A stretch of DNA of 61,220 nt from Mycolicibacterium vaccae NBRC 14118 = CIP 105934 (GCF_001552715.1 NZ_BCRS01000013.1:1-61220), one strand, 5' to 3'. Numbered from the stretch's first letter, positions 45,890-55,805 are shown. Notes: generated from the sequence alone by a model not told the origin. Numbers and translations are program-made.

Positions 45890-47250
45890 CGTGGTACCTC
45901 CGCAGGCAGCAACGGCCCGGGAGCAGGCGCAGGCCGCGGTGGCGGGGGCGCCGGCAGCCCCGGTCCCGGGGGCGCTTGTGACGCCTGGGTCGGCGGCGGA
46001 GTCCACACCGATGCCGGTGGCGGCTGCGGTATCGCGCCCGGCGGAGATGGCGGGGGCGGCGCCGCGGCACCCCCCGGAACGGTGATGATCTGCCCCGGCT
46101 CCGTCGGGCTCGGAATGACTTGCAGCTGCGGCACTCCGGTTCCCTTGCCCACCAGCCGCTCCTGCAGGCGGAAGAGTGTGAACTGCAGCGACCCGACGAG
46201 CTGGTGCCAGTTGTAGCGCTTGGGTCCGTGCAGGCCGGTGTCTCCGGTGAACCCGATATCGGGAATCGATCCGAGGATCAGACGGTCGATGCTGGCACGC
46301 ACCGCGATCGCGTTGCTGGTCGTGGACTTGATGAAGGGCGGCATCAACCGGTTGAGCGCGAAGAGGGTCGCGTCGGGGGTCAGCACCACGTCGTTCCACG
46401 CACCGGCGATCGTGTTCGCGTCGGCGATGACGCTTCGACCGCTGGTGTCGGTGCCGGCGATGGACGGGAACTTCCGCAGCTGGTCTCCGGTGTCCCCGAT
46501 TTGCAGTACCAGATCGGCGATCTGATCGGTATGGGCGGCCAACGTGTCGGTCGCAGGGCCCGCGGCGTCCATCACCTCGCCCAGCGCCTCATTCTTGGCG
46601 TCGAGCTGCTGTGCCAGCCGTGACGTCTCGGACAGCGCTGTCGAGATCTCGTCGGAACGGGCGTTGAGCTTTCCGAGGGTGCTGTTCGTCTTACGGATGA
46701 GATCGCCGAATGCCTGGCCCTGATCGCCGGTCGCGCGGCCCAGGCCGTTGATGATGTTGGTGAAGTTGCGCACCGCACCGCCGTTGACGAGGATCGCCGC
46801 GGAGCTCAGCACCGACTCGACGGTGGCTGCGGCCGTGGTGGAGTCGATGGGAATGGTGTCACCGTCGCCGAGCAACGGGGTCCCGGGACCGGCAGGGCCG
46901 GGCGGCCTGATCGACACGAACACGTCCCCCAGCGGCGTCGCCGACCGCAGTTCGGCGGTACTGCCCTTCGGCAGTTGCACTCCGTCTCTGATCCGCAACG
47001 TCGTCACCGCGGTGTAGTTGCGCGCCTCTATCGACTCCAGCTGGCCGATGTCGGCTCCGGCGAGTCTGACCTTCGCCATTGCAGGCAGGTTGAGCGCGTT
47101 GGAGAACACCGCGTTCAGCGTGTAGCCACCCGAGCCGCCGCCGGGGGCGGGCAGCGGCAGGGCCGCCAAACCCTCTGAGGCGCACGCGGACAGCGACAGG
47201 CTGCTGACCATGGCGGCCGCCACCACGGATTTCACCCGGCCGGCCATCAC
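45886..47250 (-). CDS. mceE: MCE-family lipoprotein MceE
   Basis: 454 residues. Signal peptide with lipobox LSAC (SSLSLSAC), so it is a lipoprotein, as usual for the fifth Mce subunit (LprK type). MCE domain (TLNAVFSNALNLPAMAKVRL, GADIGQLESIE), helical part, and an unusually long C-terminal tail of ~75 residues that is about half proline (PPPPSPPGAIPQPPP), perhaps wall-spanning. Overlaps mceD and mceF by four bases each. Confidence 0.93.
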   Translation of the reverse strand: MMAGRVKSVVAAAMVSSLSLSACASEGLAALPLPAPGGGSGGYTLNAVFSNALNLPAMAKVRLAGADIGQLESIEARNYTAVTTLRIRDGVQLPKGSTAELRSATPLGDVFVSIRPPGPAGPGTPLLGDGDTIPIDSTTAAATVESVLSSAAILVNGGAVRNFTNIINGLGRATGDQGQAFGDLIRKTNSTLGKLNARSDEISTALSETSRLAQQLDAKNEALGEVMDAAGPATDTLAAHTDQIADLVLQIGDTGDQLRKFPSIAGTDTSGRSVIADANTIAGAWNDVVLTPDATLFALNRLMPPFIKSTTSNAIAVRASIDRLILGSIPDIGFTGDTGLHGPKRYNWHQLVGSLQFTLFRLQERLVGKGTGVPQLQVIPSPTEPGQIITVPGGAAAPPPPSPPGAIPQPPPASVWTPPPTQASQAPPGPGLPAPPPPRPAPAPGPLLPAEVPR

Positions 47251-48365
47251 TTCTGCCCCATCGCCGCAAGTCCGTCCAGGACGTAACTCAATCCGAAGTC
47301 AGGTCCGAAATCCTGCAATGTGCCGGTACTGCACCCTAGTTGGCGCAGTCCCATCATGTTGCACACCTCTTTGACCGCTTGGGTTTCGAAGAGCACTTTG
47401 TCGGTGAGGACATGGACCCGAAGAGCCCCGTTCGTCCGGTCGATCGCGTTGTAGATGTTGTCCAGCGTCAACGGCGCCAGATCGAGGAACTCGGCGAGAT
47501 CGCGCCGATGCTCCACCGTCGTGGTCAGCGCCGTGTCGCCGTTGGCGACGATCCGCTTGATCGCGTCCCGGTGGGTGTCGAGAACCTCGCCCAGCTGGTT
47601 GACCACGTCGTTGATCCTGCTCCCCGTAGTCCCGGTGCCGAAGTTCTCGTCGGCCAGCACCTGACTGAGTTGCCGGACGGTCGAGCCGAATTCCCGCAAC
47701 GTGGAGTCGTTGTCGGCGGCCGCCTCGAACAGCGTGCTGACGTTTCTGATGATCGCGGTGAGCTGATCGCGGGTCACCGCGCCACGATCGGAGCTCAGTC
47801 GCAGGGCATTCGACAGTTCCCCCAGCGCATCCTTGATCTGTTGACCGTTGCCGTCGGCGATGGCGGCACTGGCGTCGACGACAGAGCCGATCGGTCCGGC
47901 GCCCTTGCCGTCTCCGCGCAAAGAGGTCGACAGCTTGTCGAGCACGTCGAGCACTCTGGCGAACTCCACCGGGGTCCTGGTGCGGTTCAGCCCGATCGTG
48001 TCGTGGTTCTGCAACGTCGGCCCGTCGCGGTACGGCGGGGTCAGCTCGATCTGCCGATCGGTCAGGATCGAGTTGGAGATCGTCACCGCCTGGACATCAG
48101 CCGGGACCCGCACGTCGCCGTCCACGGTGAAGTCGACCTCCACATAGCCGCCCTTGGGAACGATCTTGGTGACCTTGCCCACCGGCATCCCCAGCACCGC
48201 AACCGTATTGCCCTCGTAGAGGCCGGCTGCGCTGTCGAACTGAGCGGTGACCGAGATGGTATCGAGTTCGTCGCCCAGATAGGACCACCCGACGGCGGCC
48301 GCCACCACGACAACAGCAACGACCGCCGCGATCAGCACCGCCAACTTCTTCCTGGCGCTCGTCAT
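47247..48365 (-). CDS. mceD: MCE-family protein MceD
   Basis: 372 residues. Membrane anchor (KLAVLIAAVVAVVVVAAAVG), MCE domain (VTAQFDSAAGLYEGNTVAVL, GMPVGKVTKIVPKGG) and helical domain with VNQLGEVLDTHRDAIKRIV. It ends shortly after DFGLSYVLDGLAAMGQ and lacks the proline tail of MceA and MceE. A Cys pair near the end (EVCNMMGLRQLGCS) is typical. Four-base overlaps with mceC and mceE. Confidence 0.93.
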   Translation of the reverse strand: MTSARKKLAVLIAAVVAVVVVAAAVGWSYLGDELDTISVTAQFDSAAGLYEGNTVAVLGMPVGKVTKIVPKGGYVEVDFTVDGDVRVPADVQAVTISNSILTDRQIELTPPYRDGPTLQNHDTIGLNRTRTPVEFARVLDVLDKLSTSLRGDGKGAGPIGSVVDASAAIADGNGQQIKDALGELSNALRLSSDRGAVTRDQLTAIIRNVSTLFEAAADNDSTLREFGSTVRQLSQVLADENFGTGTTGSRINDVVNQLGEVLDTHRDAIKRIVANGDTALTTTVEHRRDLAEFLDLAPLTLDNIYNAIDRTNGALRVHVLTDKVLFETQAVKEVCNMMGLRQLGCSTGTLQDFGPDFGLSYVLDGLAAMGQK

Positions 48366-49417
48366 TTGCAATCCTGGAAGTACTCGATCATGCCCAACTG
48401 TTTGGCGCGGCCGCTGATGGCGCACATCCATGAATCCACCGCAAGTCCGTTGGCGGCGTTGAAGTCGACGGCATTACCGTTGCCGGTGGCGTTGGCCAAC
48501 CCGCGCAGGGCCAGCGGTCCCGATTGCAGGATGCTCCGGACCAGATCGTCATGCTGGGCCAGCATGTCGGAGAGTTCGCGGACATTGACCAGCAGCGCTT
48601 CCAGCTCCGGGCGGTCATCGATGATGATATCGCTCAGTGTCTGAACGAGATTGGTGATCGAATCCATCAACGCGTGGAAGGATGCCCGCCGCATCACGAA
48701 CTCCCCGACCAGATCGTTGCCCTGGCGGACCATGCTGGCGATGTTCGCCTGCTGACGCCGCAGCGTGCTGCTGACCATCTCCGTGGTCTCCAGTAGTGAC
48801 CCCAGTTGGTCGCGGCGCTCGGCGATGATCGTCGCCAGTGTGTGGGTATTGGCCATCGCCTGCGGGACCACCGGCGGCAGCCCTTGCAGCTGCCTGCCGA
48901 GGATGTCCAACGTCTCGGCGAACTTGTCGGAATCGACCTGTTCGAAGGTGGTTGTCACGTCGGTCAGGGCTTCCTGAAGGTCGTAGGGGACCTCGGTGTG
49001 GGACAGGTCGAACGTGTCGTCGGGCAGCGAGCCGTCACCGGCAGGCTGAAGGGCCAGGTACCGCGACCCGAGGATCGTCGTGACCTTGATGACGGCCCGG
49101 GAGTCCTCGCCGAGAGCGACGTCGTTGCGGACCGTGAGTTCGGCCTCCACGTGATCGCCGGCCAGTTCCATGCTCAGCACCTCGCCGACCGGGATCCCGG
49201 CGACGGTGACCGGGTTTCCCGGCCGTAGCGCCGCGGCCTGCAGGAACTGCGCGGTGACCTTGCGGTACCCCACGTCGGCGGCCTGCACCAACAGAAGGGC
49301 CCCAATCAGCACCACCACGACGCCGACGGCGACGGCCCCGAGCCACACCTTGTTCCGGTCCTCGAGAGGCCGCCGCCGTGAACGGTTCTTCTTCGACGTC
49401 CTACTCGACCTAGCCAT
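48362..49417 (-). CDS. mceC: MCE-family protein MceC
   Basis: 351 residues. A basic N-terminus (SSRTSKKNRSRRRP) precedes the anchor (WLGAVAVGVVVVLIGALLLV); then the MCE domain (VTAQFLQAAALRPGNPVTVA, GIPVGEVLSMELAGD) and helical domain. Ends in IEYFQDCK, with a Cys expected to pair with CAISG. Start ATG 49417 overlaps the mceB stop by eight bases. Confidence 0.93.
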   Translation of the reverse strand: MARSSRTSKKNRSRRRPLEDRNKVWLGAVAVGVVVVLIGALLLVQAADVGYRKVTAQFLQAAALRPGNPVTVAGIPVGEVLSMELAGDHVEAELTVRNDVALGEDSRAVIKVTTILGSRYLALQPAGDGSLPDDTFDLSHTEVPYDLQEALTDVTTTFEQVDSDKFAETLDILGRQLQGLPPVVPQAMANTHTLATIIAERRDQLGSLLETTEMVSSTLRRQQANIASMVRQGNDLVGEFVMRRASFHALMDSITNLVQTLSDIIIDDRPELEALLVNVRELSDMLAQHDDLVRSILQSGPLALRGLANATGNGNAVDFNAANGLAVDSWMCAISGRAKQLGMIEYFQDCK

Positions 49418-50465
49418 TGGCCATATTCCTGCACTTCGGGGAGTACCTGGCGTCATTGCCGGGGGTCGCGGCATCGACGATGATCGGCGTGACGTCGTTG
49501 AGTCCGGGGAAGAAGCCGGTGGCATTGAGGTCACACGCGTACGCGTTGGCGTACGCCCCTTCGCTGGTGATCCTGGCGAATCCCTTGAGCAGCAACGGCA
49601 GGTTGGCCCCCGTGAACGCCAACTGCGGTTCGATGCTGACCAGGTGCTGGGCGAACCCGGGTTCCCGCTCGACCAGCTGGTTCAGCGACGGATACACCTG
49701 ATCGGTGATCTCCGACAGTTGCCGTACCACCCGGGCCATCGATCCTGTCGCCTCCACCAGTTCCGGGCGGCGGCGGTCGAACGTCGCCACCGTCGACTGC
49801 ACCTGGGTGAGCACCTGATCCAGACTGTCGTTGTGCTGGGCCAGATTTCCCATCACCGTGTTCAGATCGGTGATCACCGTGCCGAGTTCTTGGTCGCGAC
49901 CGGCGAACGACTCCGTCAACGCCGATGTCTGGTCGACGAGCGCGGTGATCGACGCCTCGTCGCCCTGCAACGACTCGATGACGCCTTTGGTCAGGTTGTC
50001 GGCATCGCGGGGATTGAGCACGCTGAACAACGGCTCGTAACCGTTGAGCAGCGTCGTCACGTCGAATGACGGATCGGAGCGTTCGATGGGGATGGTGCTG
50101 CCTGCGGGCAGTGCGCCGGGATCGCCGGTCTTGCCCAGCGACAGACCGAGATACCGCTGACCGACGATGTTCTGGTAGGTCACCGATGCGACGGTGGTGC
50201 CCAACAGCTGCTGCTGGCTCTGCACCACGAACGACACCTTGGCGAGATCGCCGTGCAGCTCGATCTTCTCGACGCGGCCGACGCGGACACCGGCCATCCG
50301 CACGTCGTCGCCTTCCCGTAGGCCGAACACGTCGGTGAACATCGCCGCGTACGGCACCGTCGGTCCCGCGACGTCGCGCCGCAGCGTCACGTACACCAGC
50401 CAGGTCAGCGCGATGGCGACGACCATGAAGATCGAAAGCCCTGCCAATGCACCGCGGTACTTCAT
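49410..50465 (-). CDS. mceB: MCE-family protein MceB
   Basis: 351 residues. Anchor (ALAGLSIFMVVAIALTWLVY), MCE domain (AMFTDVFGLREGDDVRMA, GVRVGRVEKIELHGD) and helical region with SVLNPRDADNLTKGVIESL, a phrase conserved among MceB proteins. Ends CRNMANG with paired Cys residues. Overlaps mceA by four bases and mceC by eight. Confidence 0.93.
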   Translation of the reverse strand: MKYRGALAGLSIFMVVAIALTWLVYVTLRRDVAGPTVPYAAMFTDVFGLREGDDVRMAGVRVGRVEKIELHGDLAKVSFVVQSQQQLLGTTVASVTYQNIVGQRYLGLSLGKTGDPGALPAGSTIPIERSDPSFDVTTLLNGYEPLFSVLNPRDADNLTKGVIESLQGDEASITALVDQTSALTESFAGRDQELGTVITDLNTVMGNLAQHNDSLDQVLTQVQSTVATFDRRRPELVEATGSMARVVRQLSEITDQVYPSLNQLVEREPGFAQHLVSIEPQLAFTGANLPLLLKGFARITSEGAYANAYACDLNATGFFPGLNDVTPIIVDAATPGNDARYSPKCRNMANG

Positions 50466-52030
50466 CGAGGCTCCTCGCTGGCGGTTTCCGTCGCCGACAC
50501 CGTCGTTCCGCGCGCGACCGGTCCGAGCAGCAGCTGGGTCGCCACCGTCGCGGGCGCTCCGGTGATCACGCCGAGCTGGGCGCGTTCCTGTTGACTGCCA
50601 ACGGGTCCCACGTTCCCTCCGAAGGACGCAGGGGCGGCTGCCTGCGCCCGCGGCGGATCCCACGGCTTCGGCGCGACCGGCGCAGCCGGAGACAGCGGCA
50701 CCGGAGGCGCAGGGACGGGAACCAGCCCTGGGCTGGCTGTGCCCGGCACCGGCGGCGACGGGCTCATCCACGGCGGCAGTGGCGGATTAGGGTCCGCCAG
50801 ACTGGGATTCGGGTTCACCAAGGGGGGACCCACAGCGACCAGGTTCCCGTTCGGTCCGATCTCGGTGCCGGGCGGCGGCGCGAGATCCGGTGGCGGCCGA
50901 TAGTTCTGCGGCAGCAGCACGTCCGGCAATTCCGGGCGCGTCGGCACCAGCGGGGCGGTGAAGCAGCTCGGCCCCTTCAGCCCGGCGTACTGGGGGCAGT
51001 CGGCTCGGGTGTAGCTGTACGTCGGCGTGAACGACAGGTTCACCCGCATGTTGCCGATGTCGTGTTCGTGAATCCACACCTGGTCGAAGAACTTTCCCGA
51101 CAGTTGGTTCATCTTCAGGAACGCAGGCACCCAATGCCGCGACGTGTCGGCGAGGCTGCCGATCACCGGGGTCAATTCGGAGGTGATCCGGACCAGGCGA
51201 TCGGTGTGGTTGCTCAGTGCAGTGTGCGTGGTGGACACCGTGTTCACGCCGCCGTTGACGAGCGCGGTGAGTTGCGCGTCCTGTTCGACGAGCGTGCGCA
51301 TGGGCTGTACCGCCTGATGCAGCGCGTCGACGAGGTCCGGGGCGGTCTGCTGAAGTCCCCGCGTCGCATCGACCAGCGCGGAGACGGTGGTCGGTCCCGG
51401 ATCTGTGGCGACGATGCGGTCGAGCTCGTCGACCATTCTGTTCAATTGCGCACCGCCGGTGAGCAACTCGGTGCGCCGGCCTTCGGTTGCAGCCTGGACC
51501 GCGGCGAGAATGCCGATCGTACGATCCTCGCGGCCCCTGCCGGTGGCGGCGAGGACGTCACGCAGCTTGCTGATGGTCGTCTGGAACAACACGGTCGGCA
51601 GCTCGGTGTCTTCGGGAATCTCGGCGCCCGCCTGAATCGGCGGCCCCCCGGCCCGGTCGACGAGTTGCACCGACGACACGGCGAACACGTTGCTGGGCAC
51701 CACCCGCGCGGTCACCCCCGCCGGAATCGACGCCGCATACTCCTGATTGAGGTCGATGTGCACGAAGTTGGGTTCGCCGTACGCCGCAGGTGTGACGTCG
51801 GTGACCGCGCCGACCAGCACGCCGTGGTACTTGACGTCGGAGCGCTGCGGCAGTCCGTCGCCGACGTTGACCATGGCGGCGACGACTCGCACCACGGTTT
51901 CCAGCCGTCCGGTCGACTTGATCAACAGCGTGGCGGTGACGAGGGACACGACGATCAGCAGTGCGACGCCACTGCCCAGCAGCTGCCGATCAGTGGGGCC
52001 GCGCCCGTCCAGCTCAAAGGAATTCGCCAC
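50462..52030 (-). CDS. mceA: MCE-family protein MceA
   Basis: 522 residues, longest of the set. Anchor (LLGSGVALLIVVSLVTATLL), MCE domain (VVAAMVNVGDGLPQRSDVKY, HGVLVGAVTDVTP), helical domain to about residue 330, then a Pro-rich tail of ~150 residues (LPPWMSPSPPVPGTASPG). The extended tail exceeds that of many MceA proteins and may traverse peptidoglycan or interact with wall glycans. It starts directly after yrbEB with no gap. Confidence 0.93.
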   Translation of the reverse strand: MANSFELDGRGPTDRQLLGSGVALLIVVSLVTATLLIKSTGRLETVVRVVAAMVNVGDGLPQRSDVKYHGVLVGAVTDVTPAAYGEPNFVHIDLNQEYAASIPAGVTARVVPSNVFAVSSVQLVDRAGGPPIQAGAEIPEDTELPTVLFQTTISKLRDVLAATGRGREDRTIGILAAVQAATEGRRTELLTGGAQLNRMVDELDRIVATDPGPTTVSALVDATRGLQQTAPDLVDALHQAVQPMRTLVEQDAQLTALVNGGVNTVSTTHTALSNHTDRLVRITSELTPVIGSLADTSRHWVPAFLKMNQLSGKFFDQVWIHEHDIGNMRVNLSFTPTYSYTRADCPQYAGLKGPSCFTAPLVPTRPELPDVLLPQNYRPPPDLAPPPGTEIGPNGNLVAVGPPLVNPNPSLADPNPPLPPWMSPSPPVPGTASPGLVPVPAPPVPLSPAAPVAPKPWDPPRAQAAAPASFGGNVGPVGSQQERAQLGVITGAPATVATQLLLGPVARGTTVSATETASEEPR

Positions 52031-52888
52031 TCAGCCCCCGAACCTCGCGCCGGCGTCGATGGACCACAGCGCCATCGTGAGAAGCATGTTCACCATGATC
52101 ACGACGGTGATACTGGCGCGCATGGCGTGTCCGGCAGCGATGCCCACCCCGACCGGACCGCCGCTGGCGTAGAACCCGTAGTAGCACTGGACCGTCGAGG
52201 CGATCCACACGAAGATCACCGTCTTGAGCACCGAGTACAGGATGTCCTGCCCGGCCAGCATCAGCGTGAAGTAGTGCAGGTATGAGCCCGTGGCTCCGCC
52301 ACTGATGACCTGGACCACGATCTGGGTGGTCAGGTAGCTGACCGCCAGACAGACGACGTAGAGCGGGATGACCGCGATCACCGAGGCCATCAGGCGCGTG
52401 GTCACCAGGTACGGAATAGGCCGGATGCCAAGGGATTCCAGCGCGTCGATCTCCTCGGCGATGCGCATCGAACCCAGCTGCGCGGTGAACCGGCAGCCGG
52501 CCTGGGTGGCGAACGCGAGCGAAGCGGCGATCGGGGCGAGTTCTCTGGTGTTCACCAACGACGAGATGACGCCGGTCGCAGGCCCGAGGCCCAGCAGGTC
52601 GAGGAAGTTGTACCCCTCGATCCCGACGAGAGCGCCGACGGTGATGCCCAGCACGACGGCCACGCCCGCGGTTCCGCCCCCGACGACCAAAGAGCCGTTG
52701 CCCCAGGCGACGTCCGACAGCAGCCGGACGAACTCGGCGCGGTAATGACGCACCGCGACGGGTATGCCGATCAGCGCGCGGCCGAAGAAGACGAGCATGT
52801 GGCCCAGCCGGATGATCGGCGCGGTCGTCCCGTGGTAGAGACGCCGCACCGGCTTCAGGAATCTGGGCGAATAGGTCGAGGCTGTCAC
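52031..52888 (-). CDS. yrbEB: YrbE/MlaE-type permease subunit B
   Basis: 285 residues from GTG 52888. MlaE-family permease with about five helices. The family motif GYNFLDLLGLGPATGVISSLVNTRELAPI is present (read in parts), and the EQ-loop MRIAEEIDALESLGIRPIPY contacts the ATPase. Together with YrbEA and an Mkl/MceG ATPase encoded elsewhere it forms the inner-membrane engine of the Mce importer. Two bases separate it from yrbEA. Confidence 0.95.
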   Translation of the reverse strand: MTASTYSPRFLKPVRRLYHGTTAPIIRLGHMLVFFGRALIGIPVAVRHYRAEFVRLLSDVAWGNGSLVVGGGTAGVAVVLGITVGALVGIEGYNFLDLLGLGPATGVISSLVNTRELAPIAASLAFATQAGCRFTAQLGSMRIAEEIDALESLGIRPIPYLVTTRLMASVIAVIPLYVVCLAVSYLTTQIVVQVISGGATGSYLHYFTLMLAGQDILYSVLKTVIFVWIASTVQCYYGFYASGGPVGVGIAAGHAMRASITVVIMVNMLLTMALWSIDAGARFGG

Positions 52889-52890
52889 GT

Positions 52891-53736
52891 CTACAGCCCC
52901 ACCCTCGGAAACAGCATGATGTAGAGCTGACTGATCGCGACGTTGACGACCATCAGCACCAGGATGGATTCGACAACCGCGGCGTTGACCGAGTTCGCGA
53001 CGCCCGTCGGACCGCCCTGGGTGGAGAGCCCCTTCTGACACGACACGATCGCCACGATCGCGCCGAAGATCACGGCCTTGACCAGCGCCACGACCATGTC
53101 ACCGGTGGTCGTGAACGACGCGAACGTGGCGACGAAGCTGCCCGGGGCGCCGTTCTGGAAGTACACGTTGAACAGATAGCTGGCCAGGAATCCTACGAAG
53201 CAGACCACGCCGGTGAGCGCGACGCCGATCAGGATCGCGGCGGCGAAGCGGGGGACCACGAGCCGCCGAATCACCGAGACACCCATCACCTCCATCGCGT
53301 CGGTCTCCTCACGCATCGTGCGCGAACCGAGGTCGGCCGTGATCGCCGATCCGACCGCCGCGGCCATCAGGATCGCCGCGGTCAACGACGCGGCCTGCCG
53401 GATCACCGCCAGACCACTGGCGGCACCGGCCAGCGAGGTCGCGCCCACCTGCCCGGCGAGCAGCGCGAACTGGATGGACAGGGTCACCCCGATGGGCAAC
53501 GCCACCAGAATGGTCGGCAGCACGGCGGTTCCGGCCATGAACGCGCCCTGGCGGATGAACTCCTGCCACTGAAAGCGCCCGGTGAACAGATCGAGCAGGA
53601 AATACTGGACGGTACGCACGCCGAGCACGAACTGGTCACCGACGGTCGACAGCGACGCCAGCGGGTGACGCCGGACGTAACCGCCGGCCCAGTCGGTGAC
53701 GACGGCAACGCCGTCACCCTTTGCATCGTTGCTCAT
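52891..53736 (-). CDS. yrbEA: YrbE/MlaE-type permease subunit A
   Basis: 281 residues, first gene of the nine-gene mce operon. MlaE fold with LAGQVGATSLAGAASGLAVI and the ATPase-contact loop MREETDAMEVMGVSVIRRLV. Ends with VAISQLYIMLFPRVGL, as in other YrbEA proteins. The 258-base region upstream (to 53995) contains no gene and should hold the operon promoter; no clear operator was seen. A TetR gene lies upstream on the same strand. Confidence 0.95.
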   Translation of the reverse strand: MSNDAKGDGVAVVTDWAGGYVRRHPLASLSTVGDQFVLGVRTVQYFLLDLFTGRFQWQEFIRQGAFMAGTAVLPTILVALPIGVTLSIQFALLAGQVGATSLAGAASGLAVIRQAASLTAAILMAAAVGSAITADLGSRTMREETDAMEVMGVSVIRRLVVPRFAAAILIGVALTGVVCFVGFLASYLFNVYFQNGAPGSFVATFASFTTTGDMVVALVKAVIFGAIVAIVSCQKGLSTQGGPTGVANSVNAAVVESILVLMVVNVAISQLYIMLFPRVGL

Positions 53737-53994
53737 GCGCGCTGAACGGCCATTTACTTAATGCCTTTGACTTCGTCCACTACACCTCGGCTACCCACGT
53801 GTTCTTTCGCAGTTGAGGCCGCTAATTGACGCCCGCGCACACCCGGCGGGAGCCGTCGCATCCTGCCCTGTTGGCATGAGTATGCCCATTAGCTTCACGG
53901 ATCGGTAAGGAATCAGCAAAATCCCTGTGCCGACCGTGCCCGGAATGCTGACACGAGCGGATGCTCGCCTTCAATTCGCGTTTCTGGCGCCCCA

Positions 53995-54687
53995 TCAGAA
54001 GTGACCCTTTGACCGGGCGGGCCACGGGCGCAGGTAGTTCAGCGCCATCACCGCGAGCTCGTCGATGAACGTCTCGCGGTCGATCGCGGGCTGATCGAGG
54101 ATGTAGCGGACGCAGAGGTGCTCGACCATCCGGACCAGCATCCAGGCCGCCGTGTCCACGGTGGCATCGGCCCTGACCTGCCGTTTGTTGATCGTCAGGT
54201 AGGCCACCGTCAGTTCCCCGATCCGCTGCTCGAAGGCCGCCAGCTTGCTGGTCGCGCCCAGTCGCGGCGTCTGCTCCATCACCGCCCGGAGGAACTCGGG
54301 ATGCACGTCGAGCGCATCGACCAGCGCGGCGATCGACTCGCGTACATAGTCGGGGGCCGGCTGGTCCAGCCTCTCGGACACCCGGGCCGCCACGCGGGCA
54401 GACAATTGGTCGCTGAACCGGTCGATGACGGCCGCGGCGATCGCGTCCTTGTTCGGGAAGTACTGGTACAGCGAGCCCGGGCTGATCCCGGCCGCCGACG
54501 CGATGCGATTGGTCGACGCCCCGTCGAAACCGTGGGCGATCAGCATCTGTTCGCCGGCGTCGAGGATGCGGTCCACCATCGCCTTGGACCGCTCCTGTCT
54601 GGGCGCCCGGCGCAACCGGGACGACGCGTCGGGGCTCATCCGGATGCGAATTGAACGCGAATGATCGCTCGTGTCAGCATGGGCCAT
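53995..54687 (-). CDS. TetR-family regulator upstream of the mce operon
   Basis: 230 residues from ATG 54687 (MAHADTSDHSRSI); later Met codons are possible. HTH: VDRILDAGEQMLIAHGFDGA, then IASAAGISPGSLYQYFPNKD. The C-terminal domain has QTPRLGATSKLAAFEQRIGEL. It is divergent from the second MpaB gene with 123 bases between, which contain a CGACAC/GTGTCG inverted repeat. It could control MpaB, the mce operon or both. Confidence 0.9.
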   Translation of the reverse strand: MAHADTSDHSRSIRIRMSPDASSRLRRAPRQERSKAMVDRILDAGEQMLIAHGFDGASTNRIASAAGISPGSLYQYFPNKDAIAAAVIDRFSDQLSARVAARVSERLDQPAPDYVRESIAALVDALDVHPEFLRAVMEQTPRLGATSKLAAFEQRIGELTVAYLTINKRQVRADATVDTAAWMLVRMVEHLCVRYILDQPAIDRETFIDELAVMALNYLRPWPARSKGHF

Positions 54688-54696
54688 GGTGACACA

Positions 54697-54713
54697 CGAC
54701 ACCACCCGTGTCG
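54697..54713. promoter_or_regulatory. Short inverted repeat, candidate TetR site
   Basis: Arms CGACAC (54697-54702) and GTGTCG (54708-54713) with five bases between, ten bases upstream of the TetR start and ~100 bases upstream of the MpaB start. Short arms in G+C-rich DNA make chance likely; the position is what recommends it. Confidence 0.35.
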
Positions 54714-54810
54714 GGCGAACGGCGCAACCGCCCGGGCGGGCCCACCCGGAGCGGTGGGGGGACGGGTCCCGGGAAAGACTGCTGGACAAAGTACTTCGGG
54801 GAGCAGCAGC

Positions 54811-55719
54811 ATGACGTCGGTGAACTCCCCCGCTGACGGCGTGGCCGCACTCGGGCCGTCCTCGCTGCTGTGGCGGTGGGCCGGCGACATGCGCATCGCC
54901 TTCGAGGGCGGCACCGCCGGCCTGCTGCAGACCATGCATCCGGCGATCGGCCAGGGGCTGATCGACCACTCCGACTTCTTCGACGACCCCGTCGACCGCG
55001 TGTTCCGTTCCCTGCCGGGCATCCTGGGCACGGTCTACGACGGCCCGGACGCCGAGACGACCGGGTTGCGGGTGCGCGACTTCCACCACGACATCAAGGG
55101 CACGCTGGCGGGCGGGCAGCGCTACCACGCATTGAACCCGGAGACGTTCTGGTGGGCGCACGCCACCTTCCAGCGGATGGTGGATCGCATTGCGCTGCAC
55201 TGGGATCGCCACGGCCTTTCCGCGCGGGAAAGCGAACAGCTCTACGCCGAGGGGCGCGAGTGGTACCGGCGCTACGGGATGACCTCCGCCGTGGTGCCCG
55301 CCGATCGCGCCGCGTTCGACAGGGAGTTCGACCGGTACTGCCGCGAGGTGCTGCAGCCCAATCCCGCGTCGGACTACCTGATCGAGTTCATCGGCAGGCC
55401 TGCGATCCCCGACATGAGTGCCTCGCCGGACTACCCGACCCACCCCCGGCTGCGTCCGCTCGCCGACGCGCTGCTGCCCACCCTGCCGGTGCGGATGGCA
55501 CTGGCCCCGCCGATGCGGCTGGTGATCTTCGGCGGCCTGCCCGCGGTGGTGCGGGAACGCTTCGACATCCCGTGGTCGCGGGGCGACGAGCGGCGCTACC
55601 GCGCGATCCGGTCGGCCATCCGCACCGGGTGGGACTACGTGCCCGCGTCGTTCAAGTGGTATCCCGCCGCGCGGAAGGGGTGGCTGCGCGAGCTGGGCCG
55701 CACCCCGTCCCGCTTCTGA
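54811..55719 (+). CDS. MpaB-type oxygenase (DUF2236), second copy
   Basis: 302 residues. Family motifs: AFEGGTAGLLQTMHPAIGQG at the N-terminal part, DFHHDIKGTLAGGQRYHALN with the candidate heme His, and FWWAHATFQRMVD. It belongs to the same family as the product of 41506-42471 but a different subgroup, since only short motifs are shared. ATG 54811 follows GGGGAGCAGCAGC. Divergent from TetR and followed, 97 bases later, by fadD8 in the same direction. Confidence 0.9.
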   Translation: MTSVNSPADGVAALGPSSLLWRWAGDMRIAFEGGTAGLLQTMHPAIGQGLIDHSDFFDDPVDRVFRSLPGILGTVYDGPDAETTGLRVRDFHHDIKGTLAGGQRYHALNPETFWWAHATFQRMVDRIALHWDRHGLSARESEQLYAEGREWYRRYGMTSAVVPADRAAFDREFDRYCREVLQPNPASDYLIEFIGRPAIPDMSASPDYPTHPRLRPLADALLPTLPVRMALAPPMRLVIFGGLPAVVRERFDIPWSRGDERRYRAIRSAIRTGWDYVPASFKWYPAARKGWLRELGRTPSRF

Positions 55720-55791
55720 GCCTCGTTCCCGCGCTGCGGCTCGGCAGATGCGCTGATGGGCAGCGATTCGCAGGGACCGGCTGACTGAAAT

Positions 55792-55805
55792 TGGAACACG
55801 TTCTA
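55792..55805. promoter_or_regulatory. KstR-type operator and promoter of fadD8
   Basis: TGGAACACGTTCTA fits the mycobacterial KstR consensus TnnAACnnGTTnnA at every fixed position. It overlaps a -10-like TAATCT (55804-55809) that ends seven bases before ATG 55817, so transcription probably begins at or next to the start codon (leaderless mRNA). A bound repressor would block the promoter. KstR governs cholesterol and related lipid catabolism genes. Confidence 0.75.

Noticed and set aside
53737..53994. KstR-type box in front of the mce operon
   Set aside because: Looked for AACnnGTT cores; none with the full flanking consensus was seen.
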